This document shows positions 1 to 9,176 of a stretch of 45,593 bases of DNA, one piece after another. Position 1 is the first letter of the stretch; each line of letters starts with the position of its first letter. Source of the DNA: Bacteroidaceae bacterium (lineage in GTDB: Bacteria; Bacteroidota; Bacteroidia; Bacteroidales; Bacteroidaceae). A program made the translations under genes and the position numbers. The stretch lies in assembly GCA_017468985.1 (NCBI GenBank), contig JAFUHF010000038.1, positions 1 through 45,593 on the forward strand. Reading direction: 5' to 3'. The notes below the pieces were generated by a model, which worked only from the letters and a program-made list of their open reading frames with translations, did no database searches and had not been told where the DNA came from.

Positions 1-837
1 CTTCGGAGGCTGCCAGACCATTGCTTCAACAAATGCGGCAGCCTGCTTCAGGTGATACTGCCCTCCAGAATGAAGGAGATCGGGAAGTATGCCTTTGCTG
101 AATGCAGGAGGCTGGCCGGAGTAACCATGCCCAAGGCACCCTCCGTGATAGATGACTTTGCATTTGCCTATTGCAGCGGACTCATGTCCATAGAACTGAG
201 TGAGAGCATCGAGAGCATTGGCAAGGAGAGCTTCATATATTGCTCTTCCCTTCTGGACATCAACATTCCGGCAAAGGTGACGGAGATTCCCTGGGGCGCC
301 TTTGCATTCTGCACGGGAATACGGACGCTCACTTTCTCAGAGCCATCATCACTGAAATACATTGGGCCTTCAGCATTTTATGGATGTTCCTGGCTTTCAG
401 AACTGCACGTACCGGAGCCCATAGAGACCGTAGACATTTCAGGGTTTTATGGATGCAGCAGTGTAAGCAAACTGTGGTTACCCAAGACGTTGAAAGTGAT
501 TGGTCCGGGAGCATTCGGATATTATCAGGAATTGAAACACATCTACACGGCAGCGCAGGAGCCACCAGAACTTGACGAGAATTGTTTCATTCAGGAGAAC
601 ACGCTCCATGCCACGCTGCATGTGCCGGTGGGGAGCAAGGAGCGGTATGAAGCGGCCCCCGGGTGGAAATGGTTCAAGAAGATTGTGGAAGACGAGTCAT
701 TGGGCACCGTGGGCGTGAAGGCCATCAGGCAGGATGCCAATGAAGAAGGTCCTATCTACGACCTGCAGGGGCGACGGGCGGATGAACACACCAAGGGCGT
801 GGTGATCAAGAACGGGAAGAAAGTAGTGAGAAGATGA
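1..837 (+). CDS. BspA-type leucine-rich-repeat surface protein, 5' truncated
   Basis: The frame is open from base 1, so the first part of the gene lies outside the window; 278 codons precede the TGA. The protein is a run of LRR_5 (BspA/TpLRR) repeats of about 23-25 residues, each with an aromatic-rich 'AF..C..L' core: AFAEC, AFAYC, SFIYC, AFAFC, AFYGC, GFYGC, AFGYY, followed by 'I.LP..' strands. The last 50 or so residues leave the repeats and end in a short basic tail (IYDLQGRR ... KGVVIKNGKK). A similar tail closes the protease gene next door. BspA proteins of oral and gut Bacteroidetes are surface-exposed and bind host proteins or other bacteria; that role is inferred from the family. The true start and any signal peptide cannot be seen. 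Confidence 0.85.
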   Translation, partial: LRRLPDHCFNKCGSLLQVILPSRMKEIGKYAFAECRRLAGVTMPKAPSVIDDFAFAYCSGLMSIELSESIESIGKESFIYCSSLLDINIPAKVTEIPWGAFAFCTGIRTLTFSEPSSLKYIGPSAFYGCSWLSELHVPEPIETVDISGFYGCSSVSKLWLPKTLKVIGPGAFGYYQELKHIYTAAQEPPELDENCFIQENTLHATLHVPVGSKERYEAAPGWKWFKKIVEDESLGTVGVKAIRQDANEEGPIYDLQGRRADEHTKGVVIKNGKKVVRR

Positions 838-958
838 CTCCCAAACGCTCCTTACCACCCATGATACACTACGTGCAGAATCATGCCACAATTTATGCCA
901 TTTCTGCTTCTTCATGTATTTAATCTGAAATTGTATTGGAAAAATTAAACTATTTTAG

Positions 959-966
959 TAATTTTG
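959..966 (+). promoter_or_regulatory. Bacteroidetes-type -7 promoter box for the C10 protease gene
   Basis: TAATTTTG fits the TAnnTTTG consensus of the Bacteroidetes primary sigma factor. A TTG at 936-938 lies 20 nt upstream, the usual -33 spacing. The start codon is 26 nt downstream, giving a short leader. Confidence 0.6.
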
Positions 967-991
967 CAGCCATAACAAAAAATCATATCAG

Positions 992-3900
992 ATGAAATAC
1001 TTTTCTTCCTTGGTGATTTGCCTATTCGCATTTACCTCCATCGCGGCACAGAACGTGCCAGAACAAGATGCACGCCTCATTGCAACAAAATTCTTGGAAA
1101 GCAAGCAAAAGACGCTTACAGCAAAGCATCCCAAGTATTCCTTGCAGAAAAAAGAACATCAGAAAGCCAGTGCTCTCTACTATGTATTCAATGCTGACGA
1201 TGAAGGCTTTGTGATTGTGAGTGGTGACAAACGAACGATGCCCATACTGGGATACGCTCCAAAAGGCATCTTTGAGGAAGAAAGCATACCCGAGAATCTG
1301 AAAGTATGGTTGGAAGGATATGCAGAGCAGCTCCGACAACTGGACGGCAATTCTTACGTAACAGCTGAAGAAGGACCGAACGATTGGGACATTGTCAATC
1401 CCATGATCATTACCAGATGGAATCAGGACTACCCCTACAACAACAATTGCCCCACATTGGGCGGTTATGGAAGAACCGTAACAGGATGTGTGGCCACGTC
1501 GATGGCACAAATCATGTATTTCCATAAGCATCCCACAGCAACCACAACCACTATTCCGGGCTACACGTGCAGCACTAACTGGGCAGGCATCGGCCGATTG
1601 GAACTAAGCGAACTGGAGCCCATCACTTTCCAGTGGGACAACATGATGACGGCCTATTTCGGCGGAGAAACCGCAGAACAGCAGGCCGCAGTAGCTCAAC
1701 TGATACAATACTGCGGAACAGCGGTCAACATGGAATACCGTCTAGCCAGCAGCGGAGGTTCAAGCGCTTCGTCGCTCAACATGGTAACCGCACTGAAAAC
1801 CTACTTTAATTATGACGAAGGCATACGCTATCTCTCCCGAAACAACTACAGCACCTCCGACTGGGAACAGCTGATCTATAACGAACTCAAGGAAAGAAGA
1901 CCCGTGGTCTACGACGGGCAATCCACCGGCGGTGGTCACGCTTTTATCTGCGACGGCTACAGTGGCAACCATTACTTCCACATCAATTGGGGCTGGGGCG
2001 GAAACTACGACGGTGACTTTCTGCTTTCCATTCTTCGTCCTGAAAGCGAAGGCATTGGCGGTAGCACCACCAGCGACGGTTACTCCATGAACCAAGGGGC
2101 CATCGTAGGGATTCAGCCACAGACGAGCAGCACGGTGGAACAAACACCCGTACTTTACGCCAGTAACATCTACCAACAGAATGGCAGTCAGTTGTTATAC
2201 AACAAGAGCAACCAGACCCTGCAAATCACCCAGTTGGCCTTAGGATTTGGCAGTGAACTGCCGAAGGACCATAAATTCTACATCGGCTGGGGAATCTATG
2301 ACAACAACGAAAAGCTCTTGGCGCAACCTCGCGACTATTATGGTCAGGCCTTCTCGGTGCAGGGAAGCTATACAGGCACTTTTACCCTCACGGCCGTAGC
2401 CTCCGGAGCAATAGAAAACGGAAAGACCTATACCCTGCGCCCCATGTGCAAGGAAGAGAGCGCATCAGAATGGCTTCCGTTCAAGAATAGCGAAATCTAT
2501 CACATCGTCATCACCGCTGACTCAAAAGGCCAGCTCAGCATCAGCACGCCCAAGACAGACATTCGCATTGATTCCTATAACATGACCACGGAAGGATATG
2601 TGAACGAAGAACAAATACTGACCGTCAACATCAGCAACACCGGCGATACTCCCTTCAGAAACAACCTGTACCTCTTCCAAAACAATCTCTACCTGTGCGG
2701 CCAAGGCATTTCCATTGAGCAAGGCGAAAAGAGCACGGTTTCCTTTGTATTCACTCCAACCACACTCGGCGAGCAGAGCTTCCAGATCTATGCCGACCAG
2801 CAACGGCAAAACCTGGTAGGCACCCTTACGCTCAGCATCACCGAAAAGCCGGCGTACTCCACGACGCTGAGCTACGAAAACGTTTCTTTCAAGAATGCCA
2901 CTTCAACAGCCGTATATGGTTCCATACTGAACGGAACGGTAACCGTTGTCAACACTGATGAAACCCTGGGCTACGTAGGTTATCTCCAAACTCAACTCTA
3001 CCAGAATGACTCGCCATTCGGGAGTTACTCCTTCGTCTCCCGACAAGACACCAAGATCAGCATAGAACCGGGCGGAAGCACCGAAGTACCAGTAAAATTC
3101 GATGGGCTCAACATTGGGAAATACTACATCATTGTATTCTCTGCACAGAATGTGAGCAATACTCGCCAGCTCAGCGCTATGCAAGTAAACCCAACCATTA
3201 CGGTATATTCCAGTGACGGTACCAATACCGATTGGGACGTAAGTACTCCCATTCCATCAGGAACGACGGCCATCGACCTGCGAGGCATACAAACCGTACC
3301 CACCATAGATTATCACAATCCCAACTGCCTCTACCTGTTCGACATCATGACGGAAATCCCCTATGAGTTGGCAGACCACAATATCGTGATTGACGGCAAC
3401 GCTGAACGCATCACACTGACAGATTACGCCCCCTTCTTCTCTCCCATTGCATTCAAAGCAAACGAAATCAGTTATACCACTCAGTTTGCCGCACGAAATG
3501 AGAGTAATGGAGGGTGGAACACGCTCTACCTGCCCTTCATGCCAACAGAATGCATCATCAGCAATGGAGAAACCAGCATAGACTGGTTCCGCAGCGACAC
3601 CGACAAGGACAAGCAGTTCTGGGTAATGCAATTCGACGGCATAGAAGGCGACGTAGCCCAGTTTGTCAACGCTTCCATGATTAAGCCCTACAAGCCCTAC
3701 CTCGTAACGGTTCCCGGCACTTCATACGGGAACCTCAGTCTGGAAGCAGTACCTATCACCTTTACGGCAAAGGACGTTGAACTTACGGGTACCATACCTC
3801 CCACACCCGATACCAACCAGTCCATGCACTTCCTCGGCACCACCGTAGGCCTTTCCGATCCAAACATTTATGTACTCGATGACAATAGGCTACACTTTGT

Positions 3901-4177
3901 GCGTTCCGAAACGCAGGAAGCCTTCCCCTTCCGCGCCTACTTCACGCTTAGCAATGACTATAGCGGCGAACCCATTGAACGCATCAGCATTCAGGCTCAA
4001 CTGAATCCCATCACAGGTATACTCCAAACACAGATGGCTAAGGAAGCCGGTGCGAAGGGCATCTACACTGCTGACGGAAAGAAGCTGAACCTGAAGTCAG
4101 CAGGCACTGCTGCAAACCTGTTGAAACAACTGCCCAAGGGCATCTACATCATCGACGGAAAGAAATACGCCAAATAG
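992..4177 (+). CDS. Secreted C10 family cysteine protease (streptopain/PrtT-like), multidomain
   Basis: A 1061-residue protein with a signal peptide (residues 1 to about 19, ending SIAA-Q). A Spi-type prodomain follows (about 20-125, with the typical 'YVFN...GFVIVSGD....PILGY' stretch), then the peptidase C10 domain (about 130-375). The catalytic Cys is visible as TGCVATSMAQ (Cys166) and the His as GGGHAFICDGY (His316), followed by HINWGWGG. About 680 residues of beta-rich, Ig-like or adhesin-like sequence come next. The C-terminus ends in a short motif (KGIYIIDGKK) common in Prevotella secreted proteins and perhaps a sorting or anchoring tail. SpeB itself is about 400 residues, so the long tail is the notable part. 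Family knowledge predicts an extracellular protease matured by prodomain removal. It has its own promoter and no clear operon partner. Confidence 0.9.
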   Translation: MKYFSSLVICLFAFTSIAAQNVPEQDARLIATKFLESKQKTLTAKHPKYSLQKKEHQKASALYYVFNADDEGFVIVSGDKRTMPILGYAPKGIFEEESIPENLKVWLEGYAEQLRQLDGNSYVTAEEGPNDWDIVNPMIITRWNQDYPYNNNCPTLGGYGRTVTGCVATSMAQIMYFHKHPTATTTTIPGYTCSTNWAGIGRLELSELEPITFQWDNMMTAYFGGETAEQQAAVAQLIQYCGTAVNMEYRLASSGGSSASSLNMVTALKTYFNYDEGIRYLSRNNYSTSDWEQLIYNELKERRPVVYDGQSTGGGHAFICDGYSGNHYFHINWGWGGNYDGDFLLSILRPESEGIGGSTTSDGYSMNQGAIVGIQPQTSSTVEQTPVLYASNIYQQNGSQLLYNKSNQTLQITQLALGFGSELPKDHKFYIGWGIYDNNEKLLAQPRDYYGQAFSVQGSYTGTFTLTAVASGAIENGKTYTLRPMCKEESASEWLPFKNSEIYHIVITADSKGQLSISTPKTDIRIDSYNMTTEGYVNEEQILTVNISNTGDTPFRNNLYLFQNNLYLCGQGISIEQGEKSTVSFVFTPTTLGEQSFQIYADQQRQNLVGTLTLSITEKPAYSTTLSYENVSFKNATSTAVYGSILNGTVTVVNTDETLGYVGYLQTQLYQNDSPFGSYSFVSRQDTKISIEPGGSTEVPVKFDGLNIGKYYIIVFSAQNVSNTRQLSAMQVNPTITVYSSDGTNTDWDVSTPIPSGTTAIDLRGIQTVPTIDYHNPNCLYLFDIMTEIPYELADHNIVIDGNAERITLTDYAPFFSPIAFKANEISYTTQFAARNESNGGWNTLYLPFMPTECIISNGETSIDWFRSDTDKDKQFWVMQFDGIEGDVAQFVNASMIKPYKPYLVTVPGTSYGNLSLEAVPITFTAKDVELTGTIPPTPDTNQSMHFLGTTVGLSDPNIYVLDDNRLHFVRSETQEAFPFRAYFTLSNDYSGEPIERISIQAQLNPITGILQTQMAKEAGAKGIYTADGKKLNLKSAGTAANLLKQLPKGIYIIDGKKYAK

Positions 4178-4206
4178 CATCGGCTACTGAGCAGAAGCGT
4201 TTAGTC

Positions 4207-4262
4207 AGATTCCACAGAATGTACACGAAAACTTCTTCGAGAATGTACAATCTGTGGAATCT
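4207..4262. repeat. 12-bp perfect inverted repeat upstream of purL
   Basis: The arms are AGATTCCACAGA (4207-4218) and TCTGTGGAATCT (4251-4262), separated by 32 nt. The loop side of each arm also carries a direct repeat, AGAATGTACA. No T-run follows, so a simple intrinsic terminator is unlikely. It sits just ahead of the purL promoter and could be an operator, an attenuator or the end of the protease transcript. Confidence 0.55.
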
Positions 4263-4289
4263 GCTTATCTATAATCTACATTTTATCAT

Positions 4290-4297
4290 TAACTTTG
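4290..4297 (+). promoter_or_regulatory. -7 promoter box for purL
   Basis: TAACTTTG matches TAnnTTTG and lies 22 nt before the purL start codon. No convincing -33 TTG is seen at the expected distance. Confidence 0.5.
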
Positions 4298-4319
4298 CAG
4301 CACCAAAGAGATCAGCAGA

Positions 4320-7300
4320 ATGATAAACTTTTTTAAGACCAACAACAGCATTATTGCCGTTGAATCCCCACAAAACATTCATCAGGATGACATCCATGCT
4401 TTAATCTGGCTTTTCGGCGAAGCCCAGCATGTAGCCGAACCCACGATTAGCGGTTACTTCGTAGGCCCACGCCGAGAGATGATCACGCCCTGGAGTACCA
4501 ATGCCGTAGAAATCACGCAGAACATGAACATTGCCGGCATTACACGCATAGAGGAATATTTTCCCGTTGACGATGAACATGCAGAATACGATCCCATGCT
4601 GCAGAGACTCTACAAGGATCTGGGACAGGACATCTTTATCATCACTCACCAACCAGAGCCCATCAGATACGTTGACAACATAGAAGAAGAAAACGAGAAA
4701 GAGGGTCTGGCCCTCTCCCCCGAAGAAATTGCCTACCTGCATAAAGTAGAAGCACAATTAGGCAGAAAACTGACCGACTCGGAAGTATTCGGATTTGCAC
4801 AGATCAATTCGGAACATTGCCGGCACAAGATCTTCGGTGGCACCTTCATCATTGACGGCAAGGAAATGCCCTCGTCGCTTTTTGCCATGATCAAGAAAAC
4901 GACTAAGGAGCATCCCCACCACATCATTTCGGCCTACAAGGACAACGTAGCCTTTGCCGAAGGTCCCGTAGTGGAACAATTTGCACCAAAGGACCAGAGC
5001 ACCAGTGACTACTTCCGCATCAAGGACATTGAGAGCGTGATTTCCCTCAAAGCCGAGACCCACAATTTCCCCACCACCGTTGAACCCTTCAACGGTGCCT
5101 CCACCGGAACGGGTGGAGAAATACGCGACCGCATGGGCGGCGGCGTTGGCTCATGGCCCATTGCCGGCACCGCTGTCTACATGACAGCCTATCCACGTTT
5201 GGACGGAGGAAGGCCTTGGGAAGACATTCTGCCCGTCAGAAAATGGCTTTACCAAACACCTGAACAGATTCTGATCAAAGCTTCCAACGGCGCCAGCGAC
5301 TTCGGGAACAAGTTTGGCCAGCCACTCATTGCCGGCAGTGTGCTCACATTTGAGCATCAGGAAAACAGCGAGAAGTATGGTTACGACAAGGTAATCATGC
5401 TGGCAGGCGGTGTGGGCTACGGCACGAAGCGCGACTGCTTGAAGAAGGAGCCCCAGAAGGGGAACAAAATTGTTGTCGTAGGTGGAGACAATTACCGCAT
5501 CGGACTGGGAGGCGGAAGCGTTTCGAGCGTTGACACGGGAAAGTATTCCAGTGGCATTGAGCTCAACGCCGTGCAGCGTGCCAATCCCGAAATGCAGAAA
5601 CGCGATTACAACCTGATCCGCGCCCTGTGCGAGGAAGACATCAATCCTGTGGTGAGCATTCACGACCACGGCAGTGCAGGCCACGTAAACTGTCTGTCGG
5701 AACTAGTAGAGGAATGTGGCGGAAGAATTGACATGACCCAGCTACCCATTGGCGACAAAACCCTATCGGCCAAAGAAATCATTGCCAACGAAAGCCAAGA
5801 GCGCATGGGACTGCTCATAGACCAAGAACACTTGGAGCACGTGCGCAAAATTGCAGAACGCGAGAGAGCTCCCATGTATGTTGTGGGAGAAACTACGGGT
5901 GATGCCCATTTCTCCTTCGTGCAAGGGGACGGCAAGAAGCCTTTTGATCTGGACGTGGCACAAATGTTCGGTCACTCCCCCAAAACCATTATGGTGGACG
6001 AGACCCAAGAGCGCACCTACAAGGAGGTAACCTATGACACCTCCAAACTGCAAGAATACCTCACAGAAATGCTGCAACTCGAAGCTGTGGCCTGCAAGGA
6101 TTGGCTCACCAACAAGGTAGACCGCTCGGTAACGGGAAAAGTGGCACGCCAACAATGTCAGGGCGAATTGCAATTGCCCTTGAGCGACTGCGGCGTTGTG
6201 GCTCTCGACTACAGAGGAAAGAAAGGCATTGCCACCGCTTTGGGGCATGCCCCCATAGCAGGTTTGGCAAACCCCGAAGCCGGCAGTGTGCTGGCCGTTG
6301 CAGAATCGCTCACCAATATTGTGTGGGCGCCTCTTGCCGAAGGCTTAGACAGCGTTTCATTATCGGCCAATTGGATGTGGCCCTGCCGGTCGCAGAAAGG
6401 TGAGGATGCCAGACTCTACAATGCCGTGAAAGCACTCAGCGACTTCTGCTGTGAACTACAGATCAACGTTCCTACGGGCAAGGACTCTCTGTCGCTTTCG
6501 CAACAATATCCCAATGGAGAAAAGATCATCAGCCCGGGAACCGTCATTGTAAGTGCCGGTGGCGAAGTGAGCGACATCCGAAAAGTTGTGTCACCAGTAC
6601 TCCAACAGCACAAACGCTCCACGCTCTACCATATTGACTTCAGCTTCGATGCCCTCAGACTGGGAGGTTCGGCGTTTGCCCAATCCCTGAAGTTCGTAGG
6701 AAGCGATGTGCCCACGGTGAAGAATCCTGAATACTTCCGAAGCGCATTCAATGCCGTGCAGCAACTCATAGAAAAGGGTATTGTGCTGGCAGGCCATGAC
6801 ATCTCGGCCGGAGGCCTCATCACCTGCCTTCTTGAAATGTGCTTTGCCAATACGGAAGGAGGCCTTGACATCACGCTTGATACTTTCAAGAAAACCGACA
6901 TCATCCATATTCTGTTTGCCGAAAATCCAGGCATTGTGGTACAGGTGGCCGACGAAAACAAAGCCGTCTTCAAAAAGATTCTTGACGAGGCCGGTGTAGG
7001 ATACGTCAAGATAGGTACCCCCACTGACGAGCGCCACATCCTGACCCACTACGAAGGCAAGACCTATCAATTTGGCATAGACCACCTGCGCGACGTATGG
7101 TATTCCACCAGCTACACTCTTGACACGAAGCAGAGTTTTAACCATCAGGCCGAAGCACGCTTTAACCATTATAAGCAGCAACCCTTAGAGTTTGCTTTCA
7201 ACTCCACCTTCAGTGGCAGTTTCAGTCAATACGGCATTTCGCCCGATCGGCGCACGCCCAGCGGAGTGCGCGCTGCCATCATCCGCGAAAAAGGCACCAA

Positions 7301-8030
7301 CGGTGAGCGCGAAATGGCCTATGTGCTCTATCTGGCTGGCTTCGACGTGAAAGATGTAATGATGACTGACTTGGTTAGCGGCCGAGAAACCTTGCAGGAT
7401 GTCAACATGATAGTATTCTGTGGCGGTTTCTCCAACAGCGACACGCTGGGCAGTGCCAAGGGATGGGCCGGAGCCTTCCTGTTCAACGAAAAAGCCAAGA
7501 AAGCACTTGATGACTTCTATGCTCGTCCCGATACCCTTTCACTGGGTGTTTGCAATGGTTGTCAGCTTATGATTGAGTTGGGACTGATCAATCCGGAACA
7601 CACGAAGAAAGCCAAGATGCTCCACAATCAGTCGCACAAGTTTGAGAGTGCATTCCTTGGACTCACCGTACAGACCAATCGCAGCGTAATGCTGGGAAGC
7701 CTGAGCGGCAACAAGCTTGGCGTATGGGTGGCCCACGGCGAAGGCCGCTTCTCCCTGCCTCTTCATGAGGAGCAATACAACGTAGTGCTGAAATACAGCT
7801 ACGACACATATCCCGGAAACCCCAATGGCTCCGACTACAATGTAGCTGGCATTTGCAGCCCTGACGGCCGCCATCTGGCCATGATGCCCCATCCGGAGCG
7901 TGCATTCTTCCCATGGCAGTGCGGCACTTATCCTGAGAACCGTCTGTCAGACGACATAACACCATGGATTGAAGCCTTCGTCAATGCAAGGAAATGGGTA
8001 GAGCAGAAAACGCAAGAAAAATCATTATAA
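4320..8030 (+). CDS. purL: Phosphoribosylformylglycinamidine synthase (FGAM synthetase), single-chain form
   Basis: This enzyme catalyses the ATP- and glutamine-dependent conversion of FGAR to FGAM, step four of purine synthesis, in the cytosol. The 1236-residue length is that of the large single-chain PurL, carrying a PurS-like N-terminus, two AIRS-like ATP-binding halves and a C-terminal class I glutamine amidotransferase. Visible signatures are the glycine-rich ETHNFPT...[13 protein letters not shown] stretch, the substrate-site region with GHDISAGGL, and the amidotransferase nucleophile GVCNGCQL (Cys1078) with the HPERAFFPW His/Glu pair near the end. The ATG at 4320 is supported by the promoter box just upstream. 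A rubredoxin gene follows after 25 nt with no terminator between, so the two may be co-transcribed. Confidence 0.97.
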   Translation: MINFFKTNNSIIAVESPQNIHQDDIHALIWLFGEAQHVAEPTISGYFVGPRREMITPWSTNAVEITQNMNIAGITRIEEYFPVDDEHAEYDPMLQRLYKDLGQDIFIITHQPEPIRYVDNIEEENEKEGLALSPEEIAYLHKVEAQLGRKLTDSEVFGFAQINSEHCRHKIFGGTFIIDGKEMPSSLFAMIKKTTKEHPHHIISAYKDNVAFAEGPVVEQFAPKDQSTSDYFRIKDIESVISLKAETHNFPTTVEPFNGASTGTGGEIRDRMGGGVGSWPIAGTAVYMTAYPRLDGGRPWEDILPVRKWLYQTPEQILIKASNGASDFGNKFGQPLIAGSVLTFEHQENSEKYGYDKVIMLAGGVGYGTKRDCLKKEPQKGNKIVVVGGDNYRIGLGGGSVSSVDTGKYSSGIELNAVQRANPEMQKRDYNLIRALCEEDINPVVSIHDHGSAGHVNCLSELVEECGGRIDMTQLPIGDKTLSAKEIIANESQERMGLLIDQEHLEHVRKIAERERAPMYVVGETTGDAHFSFVQGDGKKPFDLDVAQMFGHSPKTIMVDETQERTYKEVTYDTSKLQEYLTEMLQLEAVACKDWLTNKVDRSVTGKVARQQCQGELQLPLSDCGVVALDYRGKKGIATALGHAPIAGLANPEAGSVLAVAESLTNIVWAPLAEGLDSVSLSANWMWPCRSQKGEDARLYNAVKALSDFCCELQINVPTGKDSLSLSQQYPNGEKIISPGTVIVSAGGEVSDIRKVVSPVLQQHKRSTLYHIDFSFDALRLGGSAFAQSLKFVGSDVPTVKNPEYFRSAFNAVQQLIEKGIVLAGHDISAGGLITCLLEMCFANTEGGLDITLDTFKKTDIIHILFAENPGIVVQVADENKAVFKKILDEAGVGYVKIGTPTDERHILTHYEGKTYQFGIDHLRDVWYSTSYTLDTKQSFNHQAEARFNHYKQQPLEFAFNSTFSGSFSQYGISPDRRTPSGVRAAIIREKGTNGEREMAYVLYLAGFDVKDVMMTDLVSGRETLQDVNMIVFCGGFSNSDTLGSAKGWAGAFLFNEKAKKALDDFYARPDTLSLGVCNGCQLMIELGLINPEHTKKAKMLHNQSHKFESAFLGLTVQTNRSVMLGSLSGNKLGVWVAHGEGRFSLPLHEEQYNVVLKYSYDTYPGNPNGSDYNVAGICSPDGRHLAMMPHPERAFFPWQCGTYPENRLSDDITPWIEAFVNARKWVEQKTQEKSL

Positions 8031-8055
8031 ATCATTCAATCATAACATTATCGAG

Positions 8056-8217
8056 ATGAAGAAGTATGTGTGTACCGTTTGCGGATATGTTTACGATCCG
8101 GCAGTAGGCGACGTTGACTCAGGTATTGAACCCGGAACAGCATTTGAAGACATTCCCGATGACTGGGTATGCCCTCTGTGCGGAGTAGGAAAGGAAGATT
8201 TCGAGGTTACAGAATAA
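8056..8217 (+). CDS. Rubredoxin
   Basis: A 53-residue protein, the normal size for a rubredoxin. It has the two iron-binding knuckles CTVCGY (Cys6, Cys9) and CPLCGV (Cys39, Cys42), plus the conserved YDP..GD and aromatic DDWVCP segments. Rubredoxins carry one Fe(Cys)4 centre and pass single electrons in the cytosol, in anaerobes often to peroxide- or superoxide-detoxifying enzymes. The partner is not identifiable here. It starts 25 nt after purL and is followed by a strong terminator, so it is the last gene of that transcript. The ATG at 8056 gives the canonical MKKYVC start. Confidence 0.95.
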   Translation: MKKYVCTVCGYVYDPAVGDVDSGIEPGTAFEDIPDDWVCPLCGVGKEDFEVTE

Positions 8218-8240
8218 GCTACACTGAAACCCTCTGTCAC

Positions 8241-8282
8241 CATGAGGAGCCACCAGCCCAAGGCCGTGGCTCCTCATGTTTT
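8241..8282 (+). terminator. Intrinsic terminator after rubredoxin
   Basis: A perfect 13-bp stem, CATGAGGAGCCAC (8241-8253) with GTGGCTCCTCATG (8266-8278), has a 12-nt loop and is followed directly by TTTT. It lies 24 nt after the rubredoxin stop. Confidence 0.88.
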
Positions 8283-9137
8283 AGGGTCATTCGGGACGGG
8301 AAATGGTTAGAGGCCACTCCTCCGTAAGTTCCAAGGTCGGAAAAGGGATACACAGGGGAGTGACGAGGCTTTATGGGGCCACGAAACTCCATTACTTTGA
8401 ATCGTCCGAAGCAATGGGGAATGTCAAGAAAACTCTTCTGTGTGGACCCACATGCTTTTGAGGGCATCACCGCCATGGATAGGCTCGTGCTTTACTCTCC
8501 GTCACGCAGCACCATGCAGATGCCATTCGGGTCGCAGCATGAAGCGGAGAAGGAGAAACATCCACGTTTCATCCACCATGCCATAGGGAACCACTCAGTG
8601 CACATTAGAAGTGCCCAATGGGACCTTGGAAAAAAACGTCGTGCCGTTCGGAATGGTCAAATGGAACGTGGAAAAAACGCCGCGCCGTTCGGAATTTTTC
8701 ATTTCCCCCTCAAAACAAATTTATTAGGACAGCATTGAAAATCATGATTTTATGAGAGAATAGCTCAACACGCATTCCTCTACATAAGAGGGAACGTACG
8801 CTCTAAGGAAACCTGAGCAGCCCGAATCGCAAGCCTCTTTACCACAAACAGACGCTCGGCTGCACCGATTAATTAGCAACAGCCTGCCGCACGTCAGACA
8901 AAATCCAAACGTCGCCCTACCAAATGAATGGAGAAATGCGTATTGCAGCAAAAATATTCGCCATGGAATACGGCATGAAAGAAAAGAAGTTGCTAATTTT
9001 GTTGAAGCATTCGAAGCCCTTAGTCCTATCGTTCTAAAGATGGAACGAAATCTACACAAAGGCTTTCGGCCCAGCTCCACTTCAGACCAGACAAACAGGA
9101 TACATAAACCATAAATAGCAAACCAAAACTTGCACAG
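8283..9137. other. Gene-poor intergenic stretch
   Basis: 855 bp with no recognisable gene. A 121-codon frame at 8373-8738 on + and a 112-codon frame at 8742-9080 on - have no familiar motif and look like chance frames. The stretch contains the two-copy 41-bp repeat near 8625-8705. A TAATTTTG box at 8994-9001 could be a distant promoter for the glycosidase-like gene, but has no matching -33 element. Confidence 0.5.
8625..8705. repeat. Two-copy 41-bp direct repeat
   Basis: Two diverged copies in tandem are marked by GCCGTTCGGAAT at 8643 and again at 8684, exactly 41 bp apart. Each copy is preceded by TGGAAAAAA and an ACGTCG- or ACGCCG-type stretch. The period matches the large array at 28850 and is one base shorter than that at 43996. 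Confidence 0.6.
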
Positions 9138-9176
9138 ATGAAGAAGATCATATTAGCATAGGCGGCAGCCACGATA
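9138..9176 (+). pseudogene. Signal-peptide leader broken by an in-frame TAG
   Basis: Reading from ATG at 9138 gives MKKIILA, then TAG (9159-9161), then AAATI and Met at 9177, all in frame with the following gene. The N-terminal basic residues and hydrophobic core look like a normal signal peptide. A single T-to-A change from TTG (Leu) would explain the stop. If the stop is real, secretion of the downstream protein is lost or translation restarts at 9177. Confidence 0.65.

Noticed and set aside
8373..8738. 121-codon frame after the rubredoxin terminator
   Set aside because: No recognisable motif, no promoter, and it runs through the 41-bp repeat; probably chance.
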